Positions 1 to 11,121 are shown, counted from the first letter of the stretch. The stretch is 64,000 nucleotides of DNA from Pseudoruegeria sp. HB172150 (GCF_013184805.1 NZ_JAATNG010000001.1:1116001-1180000); one strand, 5' to 3'. The notes: a model not told the origin generated them from the sequence alone. Made by a program: numbers and translations.

Positions 1-48
1 ATGCAGGAACTGGCGAAGGAAAAAGGCGTCGTCGCCGAGCCTGCGTAA
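1..48 (+). CDS. C-terminal tail of a gene entering from the left, product unknown
   Basis: Sixteen codons are open from base 1 to a TAA at 46-48 and end in ELAKEKGVVAEPA. A very strong intrinsic terminator begins 22 bases after the stop, which is why I accept this frame as the end of a real gene. The ATG at base 1 may be an internal methionine. Too little is left to name a product. Confidence 0.5.
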   Translation: MQELAKEKGVVAEPA

Positions 49-70
49 CGACGCGATGAAGTGAGATCGA

Positions 71-103
71 AAGCCGTCCGGACGAAAGTCCGGGCGGCTT
101 TTT
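71..103 (+). terminator. Strong rho-independent terminator
   Basis: A 13-base-pair stem (71-83 with 88-100, one T-G wobble) closes on a GAAA tetraloop and runs into TTTTT at 99-103. It ends the gene that enters from the left edge. Confidence 0.9.
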
Positions 104-265
104 CATGCCGGTAGGGCATGACTCGCGAAGGGCAGGGCGCAGCCCCGCGCCGGAGTGCTGCCCTGGACGCTTCAGGGCATCAGGCCAACAGACAGTCCCA
201 CCGCCGCTTTCCACCCGTCCCGTTTTCCGCCACTACTCCCCGGGGCGACCCGAACGGAGCACGAT

Positions 266-904
266 GTGACCGACGACATCCGGCAGGCGGCACGAACCCT
301 CTGGACCTTCCACAGCGTCTCCGACCCTGTCGAACACGCCGACGTCATCGTCGGCCTCGGCTCCTACGACCTGCGCGTCGCCGACCGCTGCGCCCGGCTT
401 TACAACGAAGGCTACGCCCCCCGGCTCCTCTTCACCGGCGCCACCGGCAACTGGACACGGAACCTGTTCCCGGCCACGGAGGCGGAAGCCTTCGCAGACC
501 GCGCCACCGCCGCAGGCGTGCCGCCGGAAGCCATCGCCATCGAAACCGCCGCCACAAATATCGGAGAGAACGTGACCTTCTCCGCCCGCCTCCTGCCGGA
601 TATCCGCACGGCCATCTTCGTGACCAAGCCGCAGACGCAGCTTCGCTGCCGTGCAACGCTGGCGGCGCAGTGGCCCGAAATAAGGGCGATGGTCACCGCG
701 CCGCTAACCGCCTTCGAGGATCAGCCCACCGCCCATCACGGCTTCCGCGCGCTCGTCTGCGAGATGGTGGGCGATGTCGAACGTATGCGGACCTACCCGG
801 CCCCCGGCTATCAGGCCGAAGTGGCGATCCCCCACCATGTGCTGGCGGCATTCGACCTCCTGAAAACCAAAGGCTTCACCGATCACCTGCCGCGCGCCAA
901 CTGA
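266..904 (+). CDS. YdcF-like DUF218 protein
   Basis: A 212-residue protein of the DUF218 (YdcF-like) family. Seen: an N-terminal strand VIVGLGSYD, the segment RLYNEGYAPRLLFTG, an acidic stretch, then ETAATNIGENVTFSARLL, which matches the family pattern of glycine-rich strand, E and NT/EN motif. No signal peptide or membrane segment is evident. The GTG start at 266 is preferred because GGAG lies at 256-259 with good spacing and it gives the usual length near 200 residues; an in-frame ATG at 155 would add a residue run that does not look like protein. Family members bind nucleotide-like ligands or act in envelope processes, but the role of this one is unknown. It is convergent with waaA. Confidence 0.75.
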   Translation: MTDDIRQAARTLWTFHSVSDPVEHADVIVGLGSYDLRVADRCARLYNEGYAPRLLFTGATGNWTRNLFPATEAEAFADRATAAGVPPEAIAIETAATNIGENVTFSARLLPDIRTAIFVTKPQTQLRCRATLAAQWPEIRAMVTAPLTAFEDQPTAHHGFRALVCEMVGDVERMRTYPAPGYQAEVAIPHHVLAAFDLLKTKGFTDHLPRAN

Positions 905-919
905 CCCGAACCACCGGCG

Positions 920-2173
920 TCACCGCTCCCCCAGCAGCCTGCGCACCTCGTCCGTGATCTCCGCGATCAGCGCGCCGCTGCTGCCGATCTCGTCGAGGAT
1001 CTCCCGCGCCCGGGCCGCCTGAGCCTCCTGCGCCTCCGCCGTCGACAGCCGCAGGAGCGCGCTGGTCAGCTCCCCGCCATCCAGCACCGCCATCGCGCCG
1101 CCGGTCCGGTCCAGCGCGGCATATGGGCCCTCGAAATTCGACACGTCCGGCCCGTGGACAATGGCGGACCCGGCGGCGGCGGGCTCGAACGGGGTATGAC
1201 CGCCGCGCGCGACAAAGGAACCGCCGACGAACGTGACGCCGGCCAGCGAATACCACAGCGGCATCTCCCCCAGCGTGTCAGCCAGGTAGACCGCTGTCGT
1301 CTCGTCCGGTTCCTCCCCCACAGAGCGGCGCGCAAAACGCAACTCCATCTGGCGCAGCATCTGCGCCAGCTCCGCCCCGCGCTTCGGGTGGCGCGGCGCA
1401 AGGATCAGCCGCAGCCCGGGGCGCGAGCGCAGGACGGCGAGGAACGCGGCCAGCACGATATCCTCCTCACCCTCGTGGGTGGAGGCGGCCAGTACGGTAT
1501 CGGTCCGGCGGTACACAGCGCCATAGCGCAACAGCAGGCCCGGATCCGGGTCGGCCAGTTCCACCGCCGATTTCAGCGTGCCGATCGCGCCCAGCCGGTC
1601 CTCCGGCAATCCCAGCGCCGCGAAGTGCCGTCCCGAGGCCGCATCCTGCGGCCAGAGCCGCCGGAACCCGCCCAAAAGCCGCGCCGCCAGCGCCGGGAAC
1701 CGGCTCCAGCGCCGATGGCTCCGTGCCGACATCCGCGCGCCGACGCAGATCACCGGCGCCGTTTCGGTGACGATCCGGTTCGGCCACAGCTCGTTTTCCA
1801 TCACGATCAGCAGGCTAGGGGCCCATGCGCGCCGGAACCGCGACAGCGCCCACCGCAGATCCAGCGGCGCAAGCCGAGCCTCGACACGTGGCAGGCCCCA
1901 GCCGCGCACAAGGTCGCGCCCCGTCACCGTGTTCGCGGTCACCACCATCTGCATGTCCGGCAGCGCCTCCATCAGCGCCAGCACCAGCGGCCGGGCCGAG
2001 GTCAGCTCGCCGTTCGACGCGCCGTGCAGCCAGACAGCCCCCGGTCTGCCGCCCCCGCCGCCCAGCCGTTCGCCGAGATCCGCCACGGTTTCCCGGCCGC
2101 GCAGCACGCGCCAGCAAAGCCGTGCCAGGACAAAGGGAAATGCCAGGCTCAGAAGGATGCGGTACGTCAGCAT
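920..2173 (-). CDS. waaA: 3-deoxy-D-manno-octulosonic acid (Kdo) transferase
   Basis: This 417-residue glycosyltransferase (GT30) moves Kdo from CMP-Kdo to the lipid A precursor at the inner membrane, an essential step of lipopolysaccharide core synthesis. Seen: a hydrophobic N-terminal anchor, then LGERLG, which carries the glutamate position used as general base in this family, WLHGASNGE, IVMENELWPN, the Rossmann segment VLAASTHEGEE and APRHPKR, and GGSFVARGGHTPFEPAA near residue 325. Two family motifs are slightly altered: GASNGE where GASVGE is usual, and GGHTPFEP where GGHNPLEP is usual. Length is normal. No lpxK or other LPS gene lies beside it; its right neighbour is bfr on the same strand about 150 bases upstream. 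Confidence 0.92.
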   Translation of the reverse strand: MLTYRILLSLAFPFVLARLCWRVLRGRETVADLGERLGGGGGRPGAVWLHGASNGELTSARPLVLALMEALPDMQMVVTANTVTGRDLVRGWGLPRVEARLAPLDLRWALSRFRRAWAPSLLIVMENELWPNRIVTETAPVICVGARMSARSHRRWSRFPALAARLLGGFRRLWPQDAASGRHFAALGLPEDRLGAIGTLKSAVELADPDPGLLLRYGAVYRRTDTVLAASTHEGEEDIVLAAFLAVLRSRPGLRLILAPRHPKRGAELAQMLRQMELRFARRSVGEEPDETTAVYLADTLGEMPLWYSLAGVTFVGGSFVARGGHTPFEPAAAGSAIVHGPDVSNFEGPYAALDRTGGAMAVLDGGELTSALLRLSTAEAQEAQAARAREILDEIGSSGALIAEITDEVRRLLGER

Positions 2174-2323
2174 ATCTCCGCCGGGTGAAAGCGTCTGCGG
2201 CGAACCCTAGGGGAAAGATGCTGGCGCGGAAACCGGGCCCGTCCCACACAGCGGTCCGCTGCCATGAAAAAACCCGGCCGCATTACCGGCCGGGTCCAGA
2301 ACATCAGAAAACGGTAGAAAAAC

Positions 2324-2809
2324 TCAGTCTGCCTCGTCCATCTTTCCGGCGTTGAGCTGGGCGTATTTCTCTGCCCCGATACTCTCGAGCAGGTCGAGCT
2401 GGGTTTCGAGAAAGTCGACATGGCCTTCCTCGTCGGTCAGCAGCTCCTCGAAGATGTTCTTCGAGACATAGTCGCTGACCGATTCACAATAGGCGCGCGC
2501 CTCCTTGTAAAGCGCCACCGCCTCCAGTTCCGCCGCAAGGTCGCATTCCAGCGTCTCCTTGGGGGTCTGGCCAATGCGCAGGGGGTCGAGTTTCTGCAGG
2601 TTCGGATGCCCGCCAAGAAAAATGATCCGGTCGATCAGCTTGTCGGCGTGATTCATCTCCTCGATGCTCTCCTCACGGCTTTTCTTCGCCATGTGGGCCA
2701 GACCCCAGTCGTCCTGCAGCCGGAAATGCAGCCAGTACTGGCTGACCGCCGTCAGTTCGCTACGAAGGGCTTTGTTCAGGTATTCGATGACCTTGCTGTC
2801 GCCTTGCAT
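2324..2809 (-). CDS. bfr: Bacterioferritin
   Basis: A 161-residue bacterioferritin, the 24-subunit cytosolic shell that oxidises Fe(II) and stores it as mineral. All ferroxidase ligands are at their classical positions: E18, E51, H54, E94, E127 and H130, with Y25 nearby. M52, the axial ligand of the inter-subunit heme, is also kept, so this is the heme-binding type. The gene overlaps the 3' end of bfd by 34 bases in a different frame, so the two are translated from one message. Expression probably follows the bfd promoter and its inverted-repeat operator at 3090-3116, as iron-storage genes usually respond to iron. Confidence 0.97.
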   Translation of the reverse strand: MQGDSKVIEYLNKALRSELTAVSQYWLHFRLQDDWGLAHMAKKSREESIEEMNHADKLIDRIIFLGGHPNLQKLDPLRIGQTPKETLECDLAAELEAVALYKEARAYCESVSDYVSKNIFEELLTDEEGHVDFLETQLDLLESIGAEKYAQLNAGKMDEAD

Positions 2810-3051
2810 GGCTTGGATCCTTTCCTGCTTCCACCGCGAAGATTACGCAGGTTCATAGGAACTTCCAAGTTCTCGTTCCGGGACATCGTGTCCATGAACA
2901 GAGGCAGGCAACCGCCGCAATCCGCGGCCTTCCCCAAAGCGCGATAGACCTTGCCGGGCGTGATCAGAGTGTCCGGATCGGCGGCGCGCATCCAGTCGAT
3001 GGCGCTGTGGATTTCCTGATCCGAGATATTCTGGCAGTGGCAGATGATCAT
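2776..3051 (-). CDS. bfd: Bacterioferritin-associated ferredoxin
   Basis: A 91-residue [2Fe-2S] protein that docks on bacterioferritin and passes electrons to the heme, so that stored ferric iron is released. The cluster ligands are visible as C4 and C6 (CHC) and C45 and C48 (CGGC), the spacing of the Bfd/Fer2_BFD fold. The C-terminal 25 residues, rich in Arg, Lys and Ser, go beyond the core domain and are read over the start of bfr, so the tail may be dispensable. First gene of the bfd-bfr operon; its ATG is 39 bases from the operator. Confidence 0.93.
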   Translation of the reverse strand: MIICHCQNISDQEIHSAIDWMRAADPDTLITPGKVYRALGKAADCGGCLPLFMDTMSRNENLEVPMNLRNLRGGSRKGSKPCKATARSSNT

Positions 3052-3089
3052 CGTCAGAGTCTTCGCGTTGGGTACGGCTTATTAGTTGA

Positions 3090-3116
3090 GTGAATTGATC
3101 GGAAAAGTCAATTCAC
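3090..3116 (-). promoter_or_regulatory. Operator/promoter of bfd-bfr: perfect 9-9-9 inverted repeat
   Basis: GTGAATTGA at 3090-3098 is repeated in exact inverted form (TCAATTCAC) at 3108-3116 with a 9-base spacer, 39 bases upstream of the bfd ATG. Read on the minus strand the site contains TTGACT, a good -35 element, so a bound regulator would block RNA polymerase. The position in front of iron-storage genes suggests an iron-responsive regulator (Irr, RirA, IscR or Fur/Mur class). I cannot tell which from sequence alone. Confidence 0.7.
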
Positions 3117-3710
3117 AGTTTTCCCTGATCCCACGGAAGCCCGCGGCATACCGCCGCGACTGCCGGCCAAGGGGAAGGCTATTACTAAATTTAATTAAAT
3201 AATATCAGTATATTCTGTACCGATACTCATCCCTGTCAGCTCCGGGATCACGATCCGGTTTACCGTTCGGCTTGCGGTAATGCGGCCCTTGTGAAGGTCG
3301 CGCCGGATGCACCAGGACCCCGGTTTTCCGTATACCGGCGCGCATCCGTCTCCAGCCCGTCTGCACGAAAAATACCGCTTATCGGCAGATCACCTGCAAG
3401 CGCGAAAGCCTTCCCGGTGGCATATCCCCCCGACAACACGCGCGGTTGCCCGCCCGGACCGCATCGGCCCGTGGACCGACAAGGAGCCTTTGCGGTGATT
3501 CCGACACCTGACCAGACCCGTTTCCGTACGCCCCGGCGGGCGGCCCGTCTCAACAGCCGGAACCGCCACGTTGAAAAAATCGTCAGGCCCAATAGGCATG
3601 GCGCCGCGCTGCCGGGTGCGGACCCCGCCAGGCTGCGCTGTGTGGTGCAGGTGCCGGGTAAGGAATGCCACCGAGCACCGACCCGCGCGCCTGAACCACG
3701 TCATCAGAGC
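3117..3710. other. 594-base intergenic region with an AT-rich patch
   Basis: No frame here looks like protein. Bases 3181-3231 are strikingly AT-rich (TTTAATTAAATAATATC within) against a GC-rich background and could hold promoter elements for the gene at 3711 or be a remnant of foreign DNA. The open frame that extends the downstream gene leftwards to 3291 is rich in Pro, Arg and His and gives no domain pattern, so I treat it as non-coding. Confidence 0.5.
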
Positions 3711-4505
3711 ATGAAGGTGGTATTGGCCGACTCGACAGACAGGAACCGGTTGCTGAGCCCCGCAGAGCGGACGCTTCACTCCGTGCTGGCGGCGTGGCTG
3801 CTGCGCGAGGTGCGGTTGTCGCTTTCCGTCCCCTGTGTGCAGGAGGGGGCTCCGCGCCATGACGATCCGGTTTGCCTGGAAATCGTCTGTGCGTCGTTGT
3901 CCCGCATCGGCCTGCTGCGCCTGGAGGCGGAGCGTTGGCGTGTCGTGGAACCGCACGCCGAGCCTGACGGCCTGGCCAAGACCGCGCGCCGCGCCGATCT
4001 CGATACGCTGCTCGAGGCGCTGGTATGCCATGCCCCCGATGTCGAGGATCTGCGCGCGATGGGCGCCATCGTCGCGACGTCGGATCCGATGCTGACCGGT
4101 GTCTGCGAGGCGCTGGCAGCGTGCGGATACATGGAATGCCTGCCGCAAAAGGCCACCTGGCGCCAGAAACTCCGCCGGACACCCCGCAAGCCCGCCTGGC
4201 GCTGGACCGCCGGTTTCCATCCCTGGCTGGTCGCCCGTGGCGGGCTGGAACTGACACGGATCGCACCGGCATCCGGCGACGCGGTGGGCGCGGCGCTCCT
4301 GAAGATCCCCGCCGGCGACCGCAGGGTGCTGGCCGGCCGCACCTGCGCGGTCCACAGCCACTTCGCCCGGTATTTCCTGAAACACTGGGACAACGGACGC
4401 TGGCGCAACTGGCAGGAAGTCCTGCGGGATCAGGACTGCTACGTGCCGGGCGACCACTGGGACATGGCCCTGGCCGCGGGGCTCTATCGCAGACTGCACG
4501 GCTAG
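3711..4505 (+). CDS. Hypothetical protein, 264 residues
   Basis: I do not recognise this family. The ATG at 3711 is chosen because protein-like composition begins there; no clear ribosome binding site precedes it. The N-terminal half (LSPAERTLHSVLAAWLLREV, then a Leu/Ile-rich helix ending in LSRIGLLRLEAERWRVVEP) could be a winged-helix-like fold. A helical middle (DLDTLLEALVCHAPDVEDL) follows, then a basic stretch RQKLRRTPRKPAWRW and a Trp-rich C-terminus. No signal peptide or membrane helix is seen, and there are several scattered cysteines without a metal pattern. It stands alone between bfd and a secreted protein on the same strand. Confidence 0.55.
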   Translation: MKVVLADSTDRNRLLSPAERTLHSVLAAWLLREVRLSLSVPCVQEGAPRHDDPVCLEIVCASLSRIGLLRLEAERWRVVEPHAEPDGLAKTARRADLDTLLEALVCHAPDVEDLRAMGAIVATSDPMLTGVCEALAACGYMECLPQKATWRQKLRRTPRKPAWRWTAGFHPWLVARGGLELTRIAPASGDAVGAALLKIPAGDRRVLAGRTCAVHSHFARYFLKHWDNGRWRNWQEVLRDQDCYVPGDHWDMALAAGLYRRLHG

Positions 4506-4594
4506 GCCGTGGGGCCGCTAATACGGTCCGACTTCCGCGACGGCTCTCACTCAGGTAGAGCGTTAACGCGACCCTGCACGCAGCGGAGGCACCG

Positions 4595-5536
4595 ATGAAA
4601 AACCTCATCCTTCTGACCACGGCTCTCACATCCGTCACATCCACCGGCCACGCCAGCGAGCCCCCGGTCATCGAGAATGCCGGAGACACGATCAATTCCG
4701 AGTGGCACGAGGCCTTCTCGACCATCACCGCCGACGGCCTGACCCTCTACGTCTCCTCCGACCGCCCCAGCGACATGGGCGGCGGCGAGCCCGGGGGTTT
4801 CTACCTCTTTTCCAACTACAACATCTACGTCTCCCACCGCGCCGACACGGCCGCGCCCTGGTCGCCCCTGACCATGCTGCCGGCCCCCATCAACAGCCCT
4901 TCCACCGACCACAGCCCCTATCTCTCCGAAGACGGCCTCTCCCTCTATTTCATGAGCGACCGCCCGGGAGGCTCGGGGCAGGGCGACCTCTACGTCTCCC
5001 ACCGGACCGACCCCGCCGACGACGCGGGCTGGGGGCCCGCCATCAATCTCGAGCCCGACATCAACGGCCCCTTCGTCGAATCCTGCCCGACCGTGGTGGA
5101 AACCGACGGCACCCTCCACCTCTTCTACATCCAGATCTCCGGCAGACCCGACGCCTTGCCCGATTTCATGACCAGCGACTGGGACCCCGACCGCCAGGCC
5201 TTCGCGCTGCCCCGCAAGATCAGCATCAGCACCCCCCAGGGCGACTCGCATTTGGAACCCGAGAAGGGCCTGATCTGGGGCATGGACTGGCCCGGCGGGC
5301 AGGGCGGCAGCGATATCTGGCAGACCAGCTACGCCCCGCAGAACGGCGACTACGCCTCCGGCTGGACCCAGCCGGTCAATCTCGGCGACTGGATCAACAC
5401 CGAGCACGAAGAGATCATGCCCTCGCCCACAGCCGACGGCAGCCTCCTGATCTTCCAGTCCGACCGCCCCGGCGGTATTGGCGGAATGGACATCTATTTC
5501 GCCCATTCGCCGGACTACCCGTTGACCGAACCCTGA
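4595..5536 (+). CDS. Exported PD40 (WD40-like) beta-propeller protein
   Basis: A 313-residue protein with a short N-terminal signal sequence (MKNLILLTTALTSVTSTGHA, probable cleavage after HA). The mature part carries repeated blades with SSDRPSD, MSDRPGG and QSDRPGG motifs followed by aromatic and D-I/L-Y residues, typical of PD40 repeats such as those in TolB C-terminal domains. It should fold as a periplasmic propeller that binds a ligand or partner; no catalytic site is recognisable. It is not part of a tol operon, so it is not TolB itself. No obvious operon partner. Confidence 0.75.
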   Translation: MKNLILLTTALTSVTSTGHASEPPVIENAGDTINSEWHEAFSTITADGLTLYVSSDRPSDMGGGEPGGFYLFSNYNIYVSHRADTAAPWSPLTMLPAPINSPSTDHSPYLSEDGLSLYFMSDRPGGSGQGDLYVSHRTDPADDAGWGPAINLEPDINGPFVESCPTVVETDGTLHLFYIQISGRPDALPDFMTSDWDPDRQAFALPRKISISTPQGDSHLEPEKGLIWGMDWPGGQGGSDIWQTSYAPQNGDYASGWTQPVNLGDWINTEHEEIMPSPTADGSLLIFQSDRPGGIGGMDIYFAHSPDYPLTEP

Positions 5537-5828
5537 TGGCGGCTGTCGTTTTGGCCGGACGAAAGCGCAGAGCGCTCTCTCCGGCCCGACTTAAACCCCC
5601 TGCGCGAACAGCGGCGAAGCCGCCGCGCATCGCCGGGCCGCCCCCCGGGCCCGGCGATCTGGCCGCCACAGGCGCATAGCTCAAAGCGAGGAGGGGCGTG
5701 GCCAGCATAAAGCGCCACAGCCCAACAGACAGATCGCCGCGCCGCGGCCCCCCGACGCGCGGCTCCGTGCTTACGATCCAATGCCGGAAAAGCCCCCCGA
5801 CCAAACGCACGGGCGACCCCCCCAAACA
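5537..5828. other. Intergenic region between convergent genes
   Basis: GC-rich sequence between the PD40 gene and icd. Overlapping open frames occur on both strands but none has a ribosome binding site or recognisable protein pattern. Nothing supported here apart from the icd terminator that follows. Confidence 0.4.
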
Positions 5829-5854
5829 AAAGGCCCCGGTCTCCCGGGGCCTTT
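5829..5854 (-). terminator. Terminator of icd
   Basis: An 11-base-pair stem (5829-5839 with 5844-5854, loop TCTC), read on the minus strand, is followed by TTTGTTTG. It lies 5 bases past the icd stop codon. The stem is symmetrical, so it may also stop the PD40 transcript arriving from the other side. Confidence 0.8.
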
Positions 5855-5858
5855 GCCA

Positions 5859-8057
<2,199 letters not shown>

Positions 8058-8170
8058 TCTCTGTCTCCCTCGATCCCGGTCGCGGCATGGCGCGGTCGCT
8101 CTGCCGCGCGACCCGGGGCGTTAACATGATGAAAATCCCGCACATCGCCTAATCGAAGGCAGCCGGGTAA

Positions 8171-9352
8171 TCAACTGGACAAACCCGCCGACTCCAGCCG
8201 CGCGACGCGCTTCGCGGCAAAGATCGTCGCCACCGGCCCCAACAGTTCGAACACGATGGTCGAGCCGATGGTCAGGCTCAGTATCGTCGCCGCATGCTCC
8301 GGCATCTCCTCCGCCGCGACCAGCGCCATGCCGATGGCCACCCCCGCCTGCGGCAGCAGCGCCAGCCCAAACCACGGCCGCTGCAGCTTCGGCGCGCCGC
8401 CCAGCATCGCGCCGACCTGTCCCCCGATCACCCGCGCCACCACGCGCAACACGAGATAGGCCACCCCGACCCATCCCAACAGCACCAGCGCCTGCACCTC
8501 GAAGGACGCCCCGGCGAGGATGAAGAACAGGATCATGAACGGCCACTGGAACCGGTCGATCTCGAAGAAGGTCCGCTTATGGTGCCTGGCGAAATTCGCG
8601 ATGATCGCCCCCACGGCCATGCCGACGATCAGGTAGGAAACGTCGAGCCACAGCGCCAGCCCGGCGGTCAGGAACACCAGCCCGATGGCCTCTGCCTCCA
8701 TCGGATCGCCATGCCGGATGCGCCCGGTCAGGAACGCCGCCGGAAATCCCAGCACCGCCGCCAGCCCGAATGCCCCGAAGATCTCCCACAGCCCCTCGCC
8801 AAGGGCCGAGAAATCCGCCGACCCGCCCATCACGTTCACGATCACCAGCACGATGCTGAACGCCATCAGCCCCCAGGCGTCGTCGATGGCGACGATGCCG
8901 CGCAGGCTGTCGGCGAAATCGCCCTCGATCCGCGCCTGCTTCAGCGCGTCAGAGGTCGCCGCCGGGTCCGTCGCCGCCGCCACCGCGCCCAGCACCAGCG
9001 CCACCGCCGCGTCGATCCCGATCAGCCACAGTCCGAACGCGACCAGCACGATGGTCGCCACCACGATCGCGACGGAAATCCACATGATCGTCCGCCCGTG
9101 CGCCGTCAGGTTCGCCCTGGTCAGCGAGCCGCCCAGCAGGAACGACACCATGGTCAGCGCCGCGATGGTCAGGAACTCGAACCATGCCTCGACCTCCGGC
9201 GGGATCAGGCCGAACCCGGACCGCCCGACGATCACGCCGCACAGCATCAGCAGCGTCACCCGCGGCAGCCGCGTGCGCCGCCCGACCACGTCGGCGACCA
9301 GCCCGGCCAGCAGGAACAGCCCGATGATGATGAAGACGCCGTGCATGTCCAT
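8171..9352 (-). CDS. Cation:proton antiporter (Na+/H+ exchanger family)
   Basis: A 393-residue integral membrane protein of the PF00999 exchanger family, with about twelve hydrophobic helices. Seen: ATDPAATSDAL in a helix near residues 128-138, and GIVAIDDAWGLMAF near 152-165, whose adjacent aspartates are the ion-binding pair of CPA-type electrogenic exchangers. No soluble TrkA-N or USP domain follows, so it is the short form. It probably exports Na+ (or K+) in exchange for protons, which fits a marine habitat. Stands alone, divergent from the aldehyde dehydrogenase at 9481. Confidence 0.85.
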   Translation of the reverse strand: MDMHGVFIIIGLFLLAGLVADVVGRRTRLPRVTLLMLCGVIVGRSGFGLIPPEVEAWFEFLTIAALTMVSFLLGGSLTRANLTAHGRTIMWISVAIVVATIVLVAFGLWLIGIDAAVALVLGAVAAATDPAATSDALKQARIEGDFADSLRGIVAIDDAWGLMAFSIVLVIVNVMGGSADFSALGEGLWEIFGAFGLAAVLGFPAAFLTGRIRHGDPMEAEAIGLVFLTAGLALWLDVSYLIVGMAVGAIIANFARHHKRTFFEIDRFQWPFMILFFILAGASFEVQALVLLGWVGVAYLVLRVVARVIGGQVGAMLGGAPKLQRPWFGLALLPQAGVAIGMALVAAEEMPEHAATILSLTIGSTIVFELLGPVATIFAAKRVARLESAGLSS

Positions 9353-9480
9353 GCCCTTCTATAGCGCGGCCGCCGCCGCCGTCGCCATGCGGCATCGGGG
9401 CAGGGCGATCCGGTGGTCATCCGGGCCATGTGCGTTACCATTGGGGTCCGAATGAGACAGAGGAAACGGAAAGGACCACC

Positions 9481-10956
9481 ATGCCGGGCAGCGCCCTGAC
9501 GACCAGAACCGATATCGCCGACACCGACCTGATCCGGAGCCGCGCCTATGTCGGGGGCAGTTGGACGGATGCGGCGGGTGGCGATACCTTCCCCGTGACC
9601 GACCCTGCCACCGGCCATAGCATCGGCGATGTCGCTGCGTTCTCGGCCGAGGAAAGCGCCGCCGCCGTCGATGTCGCGCAGGAGGCGTTCGCAGACTGGT
9701 CTGCGAAGCTGCCGCAGGAGCGCAGCGCCATCCTGCGCCGCTGGTTCGAGCTGATGATCGCCCATCGCGAGGATCTGGCCCGCATCATGGTCGCCGAACA
9801 GGGCAAGCCGCTCTCCGAGGCGCGGGGCGAAATCGACTATGCCGCCAGCTTCGTGGAGTATTACGCCGAAGAGGCCAAGCGCCCGAATATCGAGGGCGTC
9901 ACCAGCCACCTTCCCGATGCCGAGGTCGAGCTGTGGCTGGAACCGATGGGCGTGGTGGCCCTGATCACGCCGTGGAACTTCCCCTCCGCCATGCTGACCC
10001 GCAAGGCCGCCGCGGCGCTGGCCGCCGGCTGCACCGTGGTCGCGCACCCCTCTGCCGAGACGCCTTATTCCGCGCTGGCGCTGGCCGAACTGGGCGAACG
10101 CGCCGGGTTTCCGCCGGGGGTCTTCAACATCGTCACCGGCAGCGCACCCGTGGTGGTGCCGCCGTGGACAGATGACGCCCGCGTCCGCGCGCTGTCCTTT
10201 ACCGGGTCGACCGAGATCGGGCGGCTGCTCTACCGCAACTCCGCCGACACGGTGAAGAAGCTGGTGATGGAACTGGGCGGCCACGCGCCGCTGATCGTCT
10301 TCGCCGATGCCGATCTGGACGAGGCGGTGTCGGAAGCCATCAAGGCCAAGTTCGCCACGACCGGGCAGGATTGCCTGGGCGCCAACCGGATCTTCGTGGA
10401 GCGTTCCGTCTATGACGCGTTCTGCGCGCGGTTCACCGAAGCGACCAAGGCGCTGACCCTCGGGCCGGGCATGGACGACTGCGACCTCGGCCCTCTGATG
10501 AACGAGGCGGCGGTGGCCAAGCAGGAGGCGCATGTGGCGGATGCCCTGGAGCATGGCGCGACGCTCGCCTGCGGCGGCCGGCGGGACGGGCAGGGGCCGC
10601 TCTTCTATCAGGCGACGGTGCTGACCGACGTGCCGCCCGAGGCGCTGATCTTTCACGAGGAGACCTTCGGCCCGGTCGCCGCCATTGCCCCCTTCGATAC
10701 AGAGGAAGAGGCGATAGCCCGCGCCAATGCCACCGAATACGGCCTCGTCGCCTATCTCCACAGCCTCGACCCCCGCCGCATCTACCGCGTCGCCCGCGCC
10801 CTGCAGTTCGGCATGGTCGCGGTCAACCGCACCAAGGTGACCGGCGCCCCGATCCCCTTCGGCGGCACCAAGCAGAGCGGTCTCGGCCGCGAAGGTGCCC
10901 GGCGCGGAATGGAGGAGTTCATGGAGATCAAGTACGTCTGCCGGGACTGGGCGTAG
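9481..10956 (+). CDS. NAD(P)-dependent succinate-semialdehyde dehydrogenase-like enzyme
   Basis: A 491-residue aldehyde dehydrogenase of the GabD type. Seen: TPWNFPSAMLTRKAAAALAAG, SFTGSTEIGR (cofactor loop), [11 protein letters not shown] with the general-base glutamate, GQDCLGANRIF with the catalytic cysteine, and FHEETFGPVAAI. The ATG at 9481 follows AAAGGA and fits the family; an upstream in-frame ATG at 9430 would add an atypical leader. The residue before the catalytic cysteine is Asp where GabD usually has Thr, so the substrate could differ from succinate semialdehyde. No gabT or transporter is adjacent; a terminator lies downstream at 11122-11163. Confidence 0.85.
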   Translation: MPGSALTTRTDIADTDLIRSRAYVGGSWTDAAGGDTFPVTDPATGHSIGDVAAFSAEESAAAVDVAQEAFADWSAKLPQERSAILRRWFELMIAHREDLARIMVAEQGKPLSEARGEIDYAASFVEYYAEEAKRPNIEGVTSHLPDAEVELWLEPMGVVALITPWNFPSAMLTRKAAAALAAGCTVVAHPSAETPYSALALAELGERAGFPPGVFNIVTGSAPVVVPPWTDDARVRALSFTGSTEIGRLLYRNSADTVKKLVMELGGHAPLIVFADADLDEAVSEAIKAKFATTGQDCLGANRIFVERSVYDAFCARFTEATKALTLGPGMDDCDLGPLMNEAAVAKQEAHVADALEHGATLACGGRRDGQGPLFYQATVLTDVPPEALIFHEETFGPVAAIAPFDTEEEAIARANATEYGLVAYLHSLDPRRIYRVARALQFGMVAVNRTKVTGAPIPFGGTKQSGLGREGARRGMEEFMEIKYVCRDWA

Positions 10957-11010
10957 CCTCCGCCCCAACCGCGCCGATGGCCCGAAGTCTCGGCGCACCC
11001 TATGCCAGAC

Positions 11011-11036
11011 GCTCCGCCCGGCGGCACGCCGGGCAG
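11011..11036 (+). repeat. Direct repeat copy 1 beside the TacAT-like module (REP-like hairpin)
   Basis: These 26 bases recur at 12207-12232 in the same orientation with one mismatch. The unit folds as GCCCGGCG-gca-CGCCGGGC, an 8-base-pair stem. Just downstream (11038-11063) is a second strong hairpin, CCCTCCC-ccc-GGGAGGG with flanking GCG/CGC. The arrangement resembles the REP-type elements often found between genes in GC-rich bacteria. Confidence 0.75.
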
Positions 11037-11121
11037 CGCCCGACCCTCCCCCCGGGAGGGCGCTTCTGCACCTTTGCAATCGGCACTGCCGCCGGGCAGA
11101 CGATGACCCACCGCCCATGGC

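Noticed and set aside
3291-3710. Possible N-terminal extension of the protein at 3711
   Set aside because: The added 140 residues are Pro/Arg-rich without structure, and the natural start is the ATG at 3711.
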